Source of the DNA: Vreelandella songnenensis
Lineage (GTDB): Bacteria; Pseudomonadota; Gammaproteobacteria; Pseudomonadales; Halomonadaceae
Direction: 5' to 3'
Assembly (NCBI RefSeq): GCF_003002925.1
Contig: NZ_PVTK01000002.1
Span: forward strand, 186,001-250,000
DNA length: 64,000 nt
Every line of letters begins with the position of its first letter. Within the stretch, counting starts at the first letter, position 1. The position numbers and the translations under genes are program-made. This document shows, in pieces, positions 17,875 to 26,766 of the stretch. A model generated the notes under the pieces. It was given only the letters and a program-made list of their open reading frames with translations, had not been told where the DNA came from and ran no database searches.

Positions 17875-18414
17875 ATGCAAACGACCGATCAACGCCTGCT
17901 CATCATTGATGATGACGAGATGTTCTGCCATGTATTGAGCCGCGCATTTACCCGCCGTGGTTTTGAAGTAATGACAGCCCACGATGCCGATCAGGCACTC
18001 GCGGTGGCGGCCCAGTTCCAGCCCACCATGGCAACGCTCGATCTCAAGCTTGAAAATAGTTCGGGCCTGAAGCTGTTGCCCGAGATGCTGGCAGCCGTTC
18101 CCCACTGCCGCATTGTGGTACTGACCGGCTATTCAAGTATTGCGACCGCCGTGGAGGCCATGAAGCTGGGTGCGGCCAACTACCTGTGCAAACCAGCGGA
18201 CGCCGACGATATCATCGGCTCGTTCGAGCAGCAGGAGGGCGACCCCAATATCGAGCTTGCCGATAATCCACCCTCCATCAACCGTATTACCTGGGAACAT
18301 ATTCAGAAAGTGCTTCAGGAGCATGATGGCAATATCTCGGCAACTGCCCGGGCGCTTGGCATGCACCGCCGTACACTACAGCGCAAGCTGCAAAAGCGTC
18401 CCGTAAAGCGCTAG
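17875..18414 (+). CDS. regA: Response regulator RegA/PrrA type
   Basis: A 179-residue two-domain regulator. The receiver carries acidic pocket IDDDE at the N terminus, phosphoacceptor Asp56 in MATLDLKLENSSG, Thr in VLTGYSS, and Lys in LCKPAD. A short linker with paired prolines (ADNPPSINRITWEHIQKV) is typical of RegA. The Fis-type helix-turn-helix ISATARALGMHRRTLQRKLQKR is given in part as ARALGMHRRTLQRKL and is nearly invariant in the family. It lies 40 bases after regB with GAGGA as ribosome site. Likely targets are respiratory genes, as in relatives. Confidence 0.94.
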   Translation: MQTTDQRLLIIDDDEMFCHVLSRAFTRRGFEVMTAHDADQALAVAAQFQPTMATLDLKLENSSGLKLLPEMLAAVPHCRIVVLTGYSSIATAVEAMKLGAANYLCKPADADDIIGSFEQQEGDPNIELADNPPSINRITWEHIQKVLQEHDGNISATARALGMHRRTLQRKLQKRPVKR

Positions 18415-18448
18415 CTTCAAGCAGCGAGAAACGCCTGATCGTCGCGTA

Positions 18449-19222
18449 TCAGTGAGCCGTCCAGCCCAGATCGATGTTCCAACTTGCCCCGGTAACCGCG
18501 CCGGCGGAGTCGGACGCCAGATAAGCGACCATTTGTGCCACTTCAGAAGGCTCGATCAGGCGCTTGATGGCCGCGTTCTTGAGCATGATCTTTTCGATCA
18601 CCTCCTGCTCCTCCATGCCATTGAGCCTTGCCTGATCGGCAATCTGATTATCCACCAGCGGCGTTTTCACGTAGGCGGGGCAGATGGCATTGGCGGTAAT
18701 GCCCTGCTCCCCGCCTTCCAGCGCCGCCGTCTTGGTCAGGCCGATAAGGCCATGCTTGGCACTGACGTAAGCGGCCTTGCCCGGTGATGCCACGTTGGCG
18801 TGGATAGAGGCAATATTGATGATGCGCCCCCACCCGCGCTTGCGCATATGCGGCCAGGCGGCCTGGCTAAGCAGGAAAGGCGCCGTCAGCATGAGATCAA
18901 TGATGTTGCGCCACTTCTGCTCGGGAAAGCTTTCAATAGTGGCCACGTGCTGAATGCCGGCGTTATTGACCAGCACATCCACCCCGCCAAATCGCGTTAC
19001 CGCATCCTGAACGGCGTCGCGACACGCCTGTGGGTCGGTCAGGTCCGCCTGAAAGAACGCTGCACCGGCTTTATCGGCCACATCTTTACCGGCAGCGTTG
19101 AAATCAACCGCCAGCACCTGATACCCCTGTTCGCAAAAATGCGCAACGACCGCCGCTCCGATACCGCTGCTGGCCCCCGTGACCAGTGCCACTCGGGGCG
19201 TGGAACCTGTCGGTGATGTCAT
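18449..19222 (-). CDS. bdhA: D-3-hydroxybutyrate dehydrogenase
   Basis: A 257-residue short-chain dehydrogenase that oxidises 3-hydroxybutyrate to acetoacetate with NAD. It has TGASSGIGAAV for nucleotide binding, NNAGIQHV, the catalytic Ser in IINIASIHANVASPGK, and the YVSAKHGLIGLTK Tyr-Lys pair. HVASPGKAAY and NAICPAYVKTPLV are typical of bacterial BDH1. An AAAGGAG ribosome site fixes the ATG at 19222. The 3-oxoacid CoA-transferase genes 1.4 kb away would activate its product, so the two fit polyhydroxybutyrate or ketone-body use, although they are not one operon. Confidence 0.88.
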   Translation of the reverse strand: MTSPTGSTPRVALVTGASSGIGAAVVAHFCEQGYQVLAVDFNAAGKDVADKAGAAFFQADLTDPQACRDAVQDAVTRFGGVDVLVNNAGIQHVATIESFPEQKWRNIIDLMLTAPFLLSQAAWPHMRKRGWGRIINIASIHANVASPGKAAYVSAKHGLIGLTKTAALEGGEQGITANAICPAYVKTPLVDNQIADQARLNGMEEQEVIEKIMLKNAAIKRLIEPSEVAQMVAYLASDSAGAVTGASWNIDLGWTAH

Positions 19223-19464
19223 TAAGATCTCCTTTAACGTCAGCAAATAAAGTCAGCAAAACCGCTTGGCGAGAAACAGTCCCAGTATAGGAGCATGGCG
19301 AACATGCTGCCTAACTCTCCGGGCCGCAGGTTAAACGCGGCTCAATGGCCTCGATGCTCAGGCCCTATTGGCGAAATTCAGATGGCTACGTCACAATGGC
19401 GGACGTGATTGCCAAGGGTTCCGCTAGTTGGCGCCCCTTTCTTACTCAGGCCAGGAGCCTTTAT

Positions 19465-19728
19465 ATGTTTGTGGTTATTTTTGGCAGGATGTCCTGTCCG
19501 TTTTGCGTGCGCGCCAAGCAGCTTGCCGAGCATCTGGAGTCAGCGGGAAAAATCGAAGGCTATCGCTACGTGGATATGCCTTCTGAAGGCGTCACCAAGG
19601 AAGATATCGCCAAGACGGCCGGCAAACCCATTCATACGGTACCGCAGATATTTGTCGATCAGGCTCATATAGGCGGCTTTACCGAATTTGACCAGTTTGT
19701 ACGCGACAAGCAGCTGCTGGGCCGCTAA
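19465..19728 (+). CDS. grxA: Glutaredoxin GrxA type
   Basis: An 87-residue glutaredoxin reducing ribonucleotide reductase and protein disulfides with glutathione. It has the dithiol site CPFC at residues 11-14, the TVPQIFVD cis-proline motif and GGFTEFDQF for glutathione binding. IFGRMSCPFCVRAKQLAEHL and KEDIAKTAGKP closely follow E. coli GrxA (85 residues). CAGGAGCC precedes the ATG at 19465. The frame opens 120 bases further upstream, but that extension has no ribosome site. Single gene. Confidence 0.93.
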   Translation: MFVVIFGRMSCPFCVRAKQLAEHLESAGKIEGYRYVDMPSEGVTKEDIAKTAGKPIHTVPQIFVDQAHIGGFTEFDQFVRDKQLLGR

Positions 19729-19851
19729 GAAACGTTGAACGTTAAATCGGGCGTTTATAGCCGTTGAACTTGGCCGCCTGACGCTTGCCTATACTAAGCA
19801 GCAAATAACAATTTCATTTGACATGCTTGTTCAGGCGGCGAGGTTCACACC

Positions 19852-20619
19852 ATGCAACGTGATGAATTCGTACAGCAACTGTGGCTGGATTACGTTCATG
19901 CCCATCCGGATATAGGTGCACTGAGGCTTTGGCCGTTATCATCAGGTGCTGAGTACCTGACGTTGGTGACGCTCAACTACGGCGCCTTTTCTGCTCAGAA
20001 TCTGATGTCCCGGCTTTCCCACATGGGGTATCAATCAATTGCCCACTACGCCATGGCCGATAAAGGGCTATTGATCTACCTGCTTGCTCCCAACGATGGC
20101 GGAAGCTGTCTGATACTTGCCGAATTGCAGCTGGGCACGTTATGCAAGACACCGCGTGATGCGCTTACCCACCTGGTCATGCAGTCCCATCCTCAGGATT
20201 GCAAAGGACACAATCTGCTATGTCGGGGTCGTCCATGGCCCATGCCTTCCTGGGGGCTGTACCTGACGCTTGAAGAGGCTCATCCGTTGGCCGCCTGGAT
20301 AGCGGTGATGGGACCGCGCCTCCACCATGCCGGGTTCGACTGTGCCACGCTGGGTAACTGTCTGGAAATACTCAACGACCAGCTGGCTGGAACCGGCATG
20401 CCTGGCTTGAAAGAGGCTCAAAACGGCGTGTTTTCCCTTTCTCCCCTCATCGAGCACTGCTTCTACCCGGCCATGCCACAGCGTGTCGTCTTCAGCGAAG
20501 GCGACGAACACCGCCTTTGTCTTGGCGGGCTGGCGCTGACTCAGAAGCAGGTAGAGGCGGGTACGGAGCGCATCGCACAGATACTGCTTCCGTCCCATGC
20601 ACGGTGTGAAGTGGCTTGA
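19852..20619 (+). CDS. Conserved protein resembling the DUF1338 / 2-oxoadipate dioxygenase fold
   Basis: A 255-residue protein without a firm name. The segment HYAMADKGLLIYLLAP followed by ILAELQLG (residues about 65-95) resembles the first metal-binding part of DUF1338 proteins, a VOC-fold group that includes the 2-oxoadipate dioxygenase/decarboxylase HglS (YdcJ). Further landmarks are LLCRGRPWPMP and MGPRLHHAGFD, which hold histidines that could bind metal, and a C-terminal SEGDEHRLCLGGL with Glu and His. The protein is shorter than full-length HglS. It is a single gene, with a GCGAGG ribosome site, convergent with the CoA-transferase pair. The family link is by eye only. Confidence 0.55.
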   Translation: MQRDEFVQQLWLDYVHAHPDIGALRLWPLSSGAEYLTLVTLNYGAFSAQNLMSRLSHMGYQSIAHYAMADKGLLIYLLAPNDGGSCLILAELQLGTLCKTPRDALTHLVMQSHPQDCKGHNLLCRGRPWPMPSWGLYLTLEEAHPLAAWIAVMGPRLHHAGFDCATLGNCLEILNDQLAGTGMPGLKEAQNGVFSLSPLIEHCFYPAMPQRVVFSEGDEHRLCLGGLALTQKQVEAGTERIAQILLPSHARCEVA

Positions 20620-20625
20620 AGGAAA

Positions 20626-20643
20626 GCGGCCCCTGAGGGCCGC
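20626..20643. terminator. Hairpin between convergent genes
   Basis: A seven-bp GC-only stem (20626-20632 with 20637-20643) with loop CTGA lies between the DUF1338-like gene and the CoA-transferase B gene. Neither side has a long T run, so a shared terminator is only tentative. Confidence 0.4.
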
Positions 20644-20658
20644 GGCACGACATGAAGG

Positions 20659-21324
20659 TTACTCTTCAACAAATGTCATTTCAGGCACGTGATCCGGCAC
20701 GACAAGCTTGCCTGCGGTTTTCTCGATAATTTCCTCGACGCTGACGCCCGGAGCGCGCTCTTTGAGCACAAAGGCACCGTCCTTGATTTCAAGATAAGCA
20801 AGATCGGTCAGCACCCGGCTGATGCAGCCAGCTCCAGTCAATGGCAGCGTACATTTCTCGAGCAGCTTCGACTCACCGTACTTGGAGGCATGGGTCATGG
20901 TGCAGATGATGTTTTCAGCGCCAGCGACCAGATCCATGGCGCCCCCCATTCCCTTGATCAGCTTGCCCGGCACCATCCAGGAAGCAATGTTGCCCTCCTG
21001 ATCCACCTCGAAAGCGCCCAGCACCGTCAGATCCACGTGGCCACCTCGAATCATGGCAAAGGACTCGGCGGATGAAAAAATCGCGGCCCCGGGCCGAGCG
21101 GTAACGGTCTGCTTGCCTGCATTGATCATGTCGGCATCGAGTTCTTCTTCAGTGGGAAAGCGACCCATGCCGAGCAGCCCGTTTTCCGACTGAAGCATGA
21201 CGTCCATTCCTTCAGGAATGTAGTTGGCGACCAGAGTGGGAATGCCGATACCCAGGTTTACATAGAAGCCATCTTCCAGTTCGCGCGCCACGCGCTGCGC
21301 CATCTGTTCACGTGTCAAAGCCAT
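20659..21324 (-). CDS. scoB: 3-oxoacid CoA-transferase subunit B
   Basis: A 221-residue family I CoA-transferase beta subunit. It moves CoA from succinyl-CoA to acetoacetate (or a related 3-oxo acid). The catalytic glutamate is in SENGLLGMG near residue 47, and VNLGIGIPTLVANY precedes it. GGHVDLTVLGAFEVD and GKLIKGMGGAMDLV follow as expected. It lies 60 bases downstream of the alpha subunit. The catalytic motif and partner arrangement cannot separate succinyl-CoA from acetyl-CoA donors, or acetoacetate from 3-oxoadipate acceptors; nearby 3-hydroxybutyrate dehydrogenase favours acetoacetate. Confidence 0.9.
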   Translation of the reverse strand: MALTREQMAQRVARELEDGFYVNLGIGIPTLVANYIPEGMDVMLQSENGLLGMGRFPTEEELDADMINAGKQTVTARPGAAIFSSAESFAMIRGGHVDLTVLGAFEVDQEGNIASWMVPGKLIKGMGGAMDLVAGAENIICTMTHASKYGESKLLEKCTLPLTGAGCISRVLTDLAYLEIKDGAFVLKERAPGVSVEEIIEKTAGKLVVPDHVPEMTFVEE

Positions 21325-21384
21325 GGTGACTACCTCGTTACTAGACGTTGAGAAAATTGAGCAAGTCGCTTACTGCTTCCGGTG

Positions 21385-22086
21385 CTAGGCACCATGCACC
21401 GTGCGCTTTTCGATACGCTTTTCAAAGGAGCCTTGGATGATGCGGTCCACGTAGATGCCCGGCGTATGGATCTGGCTTGGCTCAAGCTCACCTGGCTCGA
21501 CAATTTCCTCGACTTCAACAACGGTAATTCGGCCGGCTGTGGCGGCCAGGGGATTGAAGTTCTGGGCGGTATGGCGATACACGACATTGCCGTAGCGGTC
21601 TGCCTTCCAACCTTTCACGATAGCGAAATCGCCCACCAACGCCTCTTCCAGGATGTAGTGGCGACCGTTGAACTCGCGCACTTCCTTGCCTTCACCGATC
21701 GGCGTGCCGTAGCCGGTGGCCGTGTAAAACGCCGGAATCCCGGCACCGCCTGCACGCATTCTTTCGGCCAGCGTGCCCTGGGGAGTCAGCACGACTTCAA
21801 TTTCATTATTGAGCATCTGCTGCTCGAAGAGGGCATTTTCGCCCACATAGGAGGCGAATATCTTGCTGATCTGGCGATCTTCAAGCAGCACCCCCAGGCC
21901 AAACCCGTCCACACCGCAGTTATTGGAAGCAACCGTCAGGTTCTTGACCCCACGCCGTTTGATTTCTGCTATCAGGTTTTCAGGGATGCCGCATAGTCCG
22001 AACCCGCCGGCCAGCACGGTCATTCCATCTTCAATGCCTTCCATCGCTTCTTCGTAGGAAGCAACACGCTTGTCGAATCCTGCCAT
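21385..22086 (-). CDS. scoA: 3-oxoacid CoA-transferase subunit A
   Basis: A 233-residue alpha subunit partnering the downstream beta subunit. The CoA-binding glycine loop [13 protein letters not shown] appears near residue 28; [19 protein letters not shown] and [15 protein letters not shown] follow the SCOT family. Two ATGs are possible: 22086 (MAGFDKR) has GGCGAGG at a workable distance, whereas for 22092 the same motif is almost adjacent, so 22086 is preferred. The last stretch, [13 protein letters not shown], is typical. It begins the two-gene operon. Confidence 0.9.
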   Translation of the reverse strand: MAGFDKRVASYEEAMEGIEDGMTVLAGGFGLCGIPENLIAEIKRRGVKNLTVASNNCGVDGFGLGVLLEDRQISKIFASYVGENALFEQQMLNNEIEVVLTPQGTLAERMRAGGAGIPAFYTATGYGTPIGEGKEVREFNGRHYILEEALVGDFAIVKGWKADRYGNVVYRHTAQNFNPLAATAGRITVVEVEEIVEPGELEPSQIHTPGIYVDRIIQGSFEKRIEKRTVHGA

Positions 22087-22294
22087 GGTCATGCCTCGCC
22101 TTGTTGTCGTTCATTGATGTAGAGAGCTTGCTGCGCATCCCGGTATTGTTCTTCGTCACTTATCTGGTAAGTTACTTTTTTTCAAGACGTCTAGCCTAAC
22201 CTCCTCTATACCAGCGCCGTCAAGACGGCTTTCGCTAGGCAATATGGGTTTGATCCATTAGCATTTATTATTGTTGATTTTTTAGGGAAGCGGC

Positions 22295-23176
22295 ATGGCT
22301 ATTTTCACGGGCATGGTCAGCATCTTGCTGCTTACGCTCAATACACTTTTCTGGGGCGTTCCACTCATCGCCCTGACCTTACTGAAAGTGATCGTTCCGG
22401 GGCAGCGCTACAGGGCATGGGTTCTGAAAGCACTTTGCGCTGTGGCACTGAACTGGATCGGGGTAAATCTATGGTGGATGAAGCGCTGGCTGAAGCCCCG
22501 GGTAGCGTTTTCAGTGCCGGACTCCTTGAGCCCCGACCAGTGGTGGCTGGTCATCTCCAACCACCGCAGCTGGACCGATATATTCATTCTGCTGATGGCC
22601 GTACATCGGCGTGTACCCATGCCGCGCTTTTTTCTCAAGCGCCAGCTGATCTGGATTCCGATTGTGGGGCTTGCCTTCTGGGCGCTTGAGTTTCCCTTCA
22701 TGCGCCGCTTCACCCGTGAGCAGATTGAGGCCAACCCCAAGCTTGCCACCATTGATCGCCAGTCGACCGAGCTGATGTGCCGCCAGGCGCGCCATGCGCC
22801 CATCGCCATCTTCAACTTTGTTGAAGGTACCCGGTTCACGCCCGCCAAACGCGATGCGCAGCAAAGCCCGTATCAACACCTATTGCGCCCCAAGGCAGGC
22901 GGAATTTCCCAGGTACTTAGCCTGCTTGGTGACCAATTGAATGGTATTCTAGACGTGACGATCAGTTACGCTAATCCGTCGCCGACCTTTTGGGGATTTT
23001 TATGCGGCCAGGAAGCACCGGTTACGCTTCATGCCAGGCAGCTGGCCATTCCTCAGTGGATGTACGAATCCAACCACCACGACGAAAAGCAGCACAAGGA
23101 ACGCTTCCACGCATGGATCAATTCACTCTGGCAGGAAAAAGATGCCCTGTTGGACAGTCAAACCGATCACGATTAA
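22295..23176 (+). CDS. Membrane lysophospholipid acyltransferase, YihG-like
   Basis: A 293-residue PlsC-family acyltransferase. One or two hydrophobic helices at the N terminus (FTGMVSILLLTLNTLFWGVP and after) anchor it in the inner membrane. The catalytic NHRSWTD (HX4D) is near residue 89 and the acceptor-binding FVEGTRFTP near 179, with PKAGG later. This motif set matches E. coli YihG and related acyltransferases that act on lysophospholipids. AGGGAAGCGGC precedes the ATG. Its last 64 bases overlap the start of the lipoprotein gene in another frame, so the two are probably translationally linked. Confidence 0.85.
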   Translation: MAIFTGMVSILLLTLNTLFWGVPLIALTLLKVIVPGQRYRAWVLKALCAVALNWIGVNLWWMKRWLKPRVAFSVPDSLSPDQWWLVISNHRSWTDIFILLMAVHRRVPMPRFFLKRQLIWIPIVGLAFWALEFPFMRRFTREQIEANPKLATIDRQSTELMCRQARHAPIAIFNFVEGTRFTPAKRDAQQSPYQHLLRPKAGGISQVLSLLGDQLNGILDVTISYANPSPTFWGFLCGQEAPVTLHARQLAIPQWMYESNHHDEKQHKERFHAWINSLWQEKDALLDSQTDHD

Positions 23177-24090
23177 TCGGTTGGCTGGGCGCCTGCTTAT
23201 TAATCAGCCTGCTGTCGGGATGCGCCGGGTCGTCTCAATCGAGCCAGCGCGTCAATGCGATACCCACCAATAATACAAGCCAGCTCAACGGCAACTGGGT
23301 GGAAGTTCAGCGCGGCGATACGCTCGGCAAACTGGCTAACCGGGCCAACGTGCCCCTGGAGCGTCTGGAGCGCTTCAATCCAGGCGTGAATGCCAAGCGT
23401 CTAGCCGTTGGTCAGCGCCTGCTGATTCCTACCCAGAATGAGCGCGCGCCCTCAGGCGGCCCCTACCGCTATCAGATACGCGCCGGGGACACCTACTCAA
23501 GCGTGGCACGACACTTTGGCACCACCAGCGGGCGGATCCAGAGCGCCAACCCCGGCACTTCGCCCACGGCGCTGAAAGTCGGCCAGGTCGTCAGCGTGCC
23601 GCTTTCCGGTAGCGCGCCGCGCAGTGGATCCTCCAGTGGCGGCTCGTCATCTTCAGGCAGTACCGCCAGCAGCCGCCCTGCGGCACCTGCGCAAGCACCG
23701 GCATCGCTGCCAGCTTCGGCGCGACGCTGGCCCTGGCCGCTTGAGGATTACCGCATCGTACGGCGGTTTGGCGCCGATGATCGGGGCACGCTGCAACCGA
23801 TGCTGCTGGCCACCCAGGCCGGCGCCAAGGCGCAGGCGGTAGCGCCTGGCGAAGTACGTTTTGCCAACGGTATGCGCCAGCTGGGTGAAGTGGTGATCGT
23901 GCACCATGCAGATAACCTTCAGACGGTGTACGCGCTGTGTGAACGCACGCTGGTGTCGGTAGGCCAGCAGGTAAAAACCGGCGAAGCACTGTGTGACGTT
24001 GGCCAAAGCAGCACCAGCCAGCGCTACGATCTGCTGTTTGACCTGCGCCAGGGCGGCAAACCGGTTGACCCGCGCCAGGTGCTTCGCTAG
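23113..24090 (+). CDS. LysM/LytM lipoprotein, NlpD-like, with degenerate peptidase domain
   Basis: A 325-residue predicted lipoprotein: an N-terminal basic region, a hydrophobic stretch and lipobox LLSGC with Cys37. Two LysM domains follow (WVEVQRGDTLGKLANRANV and YRYQIRAGDTYSSVARHFG), then a Ser/Gly/Pro linker and a C-terminal LytM (M23) domain. The M23 zinc ligands are gone: the first His-Asp motif is replaced by TQAGAKAQA, and the HLHFE-type motif reads RYDLLFDLR. It therefore should not hydrolyse peptidoglycan; like NlpD and EnvC it may activate a cell-wall amidase. The start overlaps the acyltransferase by 64 bases. No ribosomal site other than a distant AAGGA is seen. Confidence 0.8.
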   Translation: MDQFTLAGKRCPVGQSNRSRLIGWLGACLLISLLSGCAGSSQSSQRVNAIPTNNTSQLNGNWVEVQRGDTLGKLANRANVPLERLERFNPGVNAKRLAVGQRLLIPTQNERAPSGGPYRYQIRAGDTYSSVARHFGTTSGRIQSANPGTSPTALKVGQVVSVPLSGSAPRSGSSSGGSSSSGSTASSRPAAPAQAPASLPASARRWPWPLEDYRIVRRFGADDRGTLQPMLLATQAGAKAQAVAPGEVRFANGMRQLGEVVIVHHADNLQTVYALCERTLVSVGQQVKTGEALCDVGQSSTSQRYDLLFDLRQGGKPVDPRQVLR

Positions 24091-24109
24091 TGAGAGCGTA
24101 ATGGATACG

Positions 24110-24138
24110 AAAAAGCCCCTGTTATCAGGGGCTTTTTT
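24110..24138 (+). terminator. Intrinsic terminator after the LysM/LytM lipoprotein
   Basis: A ten-bp perfect stem (24111-24120 with 24127-24136), six-base loop and a run of six Ts (24133-24138), 20 bases after the stop codon. Confidence 0.93.
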
Positions 24139-24158
24139 GGTCGTACCAAATACCAGCC

Positions 24159-25271
24159 TTAACCGCGATAGTAGCCCGGTTTTATAAAGGGCATGGCCGT
24201 TACCATCATGGGCAGTCGCTTGCCACGTACCTCGGCGAATACGCTGCTCCCGGGTGCCTCGAAGTCGCGGCTGACATACCCCATCGCAACCGGCTTACCC
24301 ACACTTGGCCCAAACGTGCCTGAAGTGACTTCGCCCACCTGATTGCCGGCTTCATCGACCAGCACGGCACCTTCACGAATCGGCGCACGGCCTTCTGCCA
24401 GAAGTCCTACGCGCTTGCGCATATGGTCCTTGGTATCCACCTGATGCAGAATCAGATCCGCCCCCGGAAAACCCGCCGAACGCTCACCGCCATGACGGCG
24501 CGGCTTGCCGATCGCCCAGATCAGCCCCGCCTCGACGGGCGTGGTAGACGTATCCATATCGTGCCCGTACAGGCAGAGCCCGGCTTCAAGGCGTAGCGAA
24601 TCGCGTGCGCCCAGGCCAATCGCCTCCACTTCCGGCTCGGCCAGCAGGCGCTCGGCGAAAGCTTCGCAGTCATTGGCCGATACGGAAATCTCGAAGCCGT
24701 CTTCACCCGTGTAGCCGCTGCGGCTCACCCATACATCGCATCCGGCAATGGTGAAGCGCTGATGCTGCATGAATACCAGCTCACAGGCCTCAGGACAAAG
24801 GCGCTGCATCACGACGTGCGCCTGCGGGCCCTGTAGCGCCAGCAGACCACGATCCAACGGCTCGATTTCATGGGTAGAGCCCAGGTTAGTGCGCAGATGG
24901 GCCAAATCCTGGTCCTTGCACGCGGCGTTCACGACCAGATAGAAATGCTCGCCTGCGTTGACCACCATCAAGTCATCGATGATGCCGCCCTCGGTGCTGG
25001 TAAACAGCCCGTAGCGCTGCTGGCCTTCGTTGAGGCCTGCCAGATCGGCGGGAATCAGGGTTTCCAGTGCCTTGGCCGTATCCGGCCCTGAAATCAGAAT
25101 CTGCCCCATGTGCGATACGTCGAACAGCCCACACTGCTGGCGCGTATGCTCGTGCTCTTTCTTGACGCCCAGCGGGTACTGCACGGGCATCTCATACCCG
25201 GCGAAGGGTACCATTTTCGCGCCCAGCTTCAGGTGCAGTGCGTGCAGCGGCGTATGCTTCAAATCGTTCAT
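24159..25271 (-). CDS. gcvT: Aminomethyltransferase (glycine cleavage T protein)
   Basis: GcvT (370 residues) transfers the methylene group from the H-protein-bound intermediate to tetrahydrofolate, releasing ammonia. It shows [16 protein letters not shown] at the N terminus, LFDVSHMGQ, the folate-binding [13 protein letters not shown] near 195, and [21 protein letters not shown]. The ATG at 25271 has AAGGAAC upstream. On this strand it follows the AGCS symporter, with a hairpin between, while gcvH and gcvP are on the other strand; the split arrangement is common in gammaproteobacteria such as Pseudomonas relatives. Confidence 0.96.
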   Translation of the reverse strand: MNDLKHTPLHALHLKLGAKMVPFAGYEMPVQYPLGVKKEHEHTRQQCGLFDVSHMGQILISGPDTAKALETLIPADLAGLNEGQQRYGLFTSTEGGIIDDLMVVNAGEHFYLVVNAACKDQDLAHLRTNLGSTHEIEPLDRGLLALQGPQAHVVMQRLCPEACELVFMQHQRFTIAGCDVWVSRSGYTGEDGFEISVSANDCEAFAERLLAEPEVEAIGLGARDSLRLEAGLCLYGHDMDTSTTPVEAGLIWAIGKPRRHGGERSAGFPGADLILHQVDTKDHMRKRVGLLAEGRAPIREGAVLVDEAGNQVGEVTSGTFGPSVGKPVAMGYVSRDFEAPGSSVFAEVRGKRLPMMVTAMPFIKPGYYRG

Positions 25272-25292
25272 GATAGTTCCTTGATTAAACAA

Positions 25293-25319
25293 GAATCGGG
25301 AAGCCTGGCTTCCCGATTC
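25293..25319 (-). terminator. Strong hairpin between the symporter gene and gcvT
   Basis: A 13-bp perfect inverted repeat (25293-25305 with 25307-25319) with one base between, followed on the minus strand by TTGTTT. It lies 40 bases after the symporter stop and 21 bases upstream of the gcvT start, so it may attenuate rather than fully stop read-through. Confidence 0.65.
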
Positions 25320-25359
25320 AGTCAGTGCGTGAACGTCACTTTACGGCACTCATCGCAGC

Positions 25360-26766
25360 TTACTTGTCGTGGTCCAGTGCTTCGCCCGGCAGGACTTCCT
25401 TGCCGGCAAAGTAATCCTTGGTCAGCTTGAACACCACCGGTGACAGCAGCGCCAGCGCAATCAAGTTGGGAATGGCCATCATGGCGTTGAAGGTATCCGC
25501 CATCAGCCAGATAAAGCCCAGTTGCGCAATCGCCCCCAGCGGAATGGCCAGTACGAACAACACGCGATACAGCATGATGGAGCGCGTACCGAACAGGAAC
25601 TGGAAACATTTCTCGCCATAAAACGACCAGCCAAGAATGGTGGTAAACGCAAAGATGGCCAGCGCAATGGCGACAATCGGATTACCGAATCCAGGCAGCG
25701 CCTGATCAAAGGAGAGCGCTGTCAATGAAGCTCCCTCTTCACCGGTCTGCCAGACCGTCGAGGTCAGAATGACCAGTGCCGTAATGGTGCACACAATGAT
25801 GGTATCGATAAAGGTGCCCAGCATGGCGATCAGCCCTTGGCGCACCGGGTTCTTGGTTTTAGCGGCGGCGTGGGCGATAGGCGCACTTCCCAGCCCCGCT
25901 TCGTTGGAGAAGATACCGCGCGCCACGCCAAAACGAATGGCGGCCATTACCGCAGCCCCGGCAAAACCGCCAGCGGCAGCCATGGGGTTGAAGGCGTAAT
26001 AGAAAATCAGACCAAAGGCCTCGCCAATCTGGCCGGCATTGATGATCAGCACCACAAGGCCCGCAAGTACGTAGGCAATGCCCATGATGGGCACCAGCTT
26101 GCCGGCCACCTTGGCGATACGCTTGATACCGCCAAGAATGACCGCACCCGCCAGCACCATGATGACAACGCCTGTCAGCCAATGGGGTACGCCGAAGGTG
26201 GCGTCCATGGCATCCGCTACCGAGTTGGACTGCACGGTGTTGCCGATACCAAACGCCGCCACGGCACCAAAGAACGAGAACAGCCCGGCCAGCCACAACC
26301 ACTTCTTGCCCAGACCATTCTTGATGTAGAACATCGGGCCGCCCACGTGGTAGCCCGTGTTGTCAGTTTCACGGTAGCGCACGGCGAGCACCGCTTCTGA
26401 GAACTTGGTAGCCATGCCGACCAGCGCGGTAATCCACATCCAGAAAACAGCGCCCGGGCCGCCCAATGCAATCGCGGTCGCAACGCCGGCAATATTACCG
26501 GTACCAATGGTGGCTGAAAGGGCCGTCATCAGCGCGTTGAAAGGCGAGATTTCCCCCTCTTCCGCCGCGCTATCCGCCGTTGGCTTCTGGCTTGGTTTGG
26601 CATCACGTCCCTGCCACATTAGCTTGAAACCCATGCCGAGCTTTCTGATCGGCATCAGTTTCAGTCCAATTTGCAGATAGATCCCGACGCCCAGCAGCAG
26701 GATCAACATCAACGGGCCCCACACCACCCCATTGATTGCCCCGAAGAGGCTATTTAAAGTTTCCAC
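25360..26766 (-). CDS. Sodium:alanine/glycine symporter, AGCS family
   Basis: A 468-residue integral membrane transporter with about eleven hydrophobic segments. GTGNIAGVATAIALGGPGAVFWMW near residue 90 (part: GNIAGVATAIALGG) is the AGCS signature region, and RGIFSNEAGLGSAPIAHA the second conserved motif. The family imports alanine or glycine with sodium. It is the gene upstream of gcvT, so glycine uptake for the cleavage system is a natural inference. The start is a GTG at 26766 with AAGGAG at ideal distance; the sequence then reads METLNSLFG. Confidence 0.92.
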   Translation of the reverse strand: METLNSLFGAINGVVWGPLMLILLLGVGIYLQIGLKLMPIRKLGMGFKLMWQGRDAKPSQKPTADSAAEEGEISPFNALMTALSATIGTGNIAGVATAIALGGPGAVFWMWITALVGMATKFSEAVLAVRYRETDNTGYHVGGPMFYIKNGLGKKWLWLAGLFSFFGAVAAFGIGNTVQSNSVADAMDATFGVPHWLTGVVIMVLAGAVILGGIKRIAKVAGKLVPIMGIAYVLAGLVVLIINAGQIGEAFGLIFYYAFNPMAAAGGFAGAAVMAAIRFGVARGIFSNEAGLGSAPIAHAAAKTKNPVRQGLIAMLGTFIDTIIVCTITALVILTSTVWQTGEEGASLTALSFDQALPGFGNPIVAIALAIFAFTTILGWSFYGEKCFQFLFGTRSIMLYRVLFVLAIPLGAIAQLGFIWLMADTFNAMMAIPNLIALALLSPVVFKLTKDYFAGKEVLPGEALDHDK

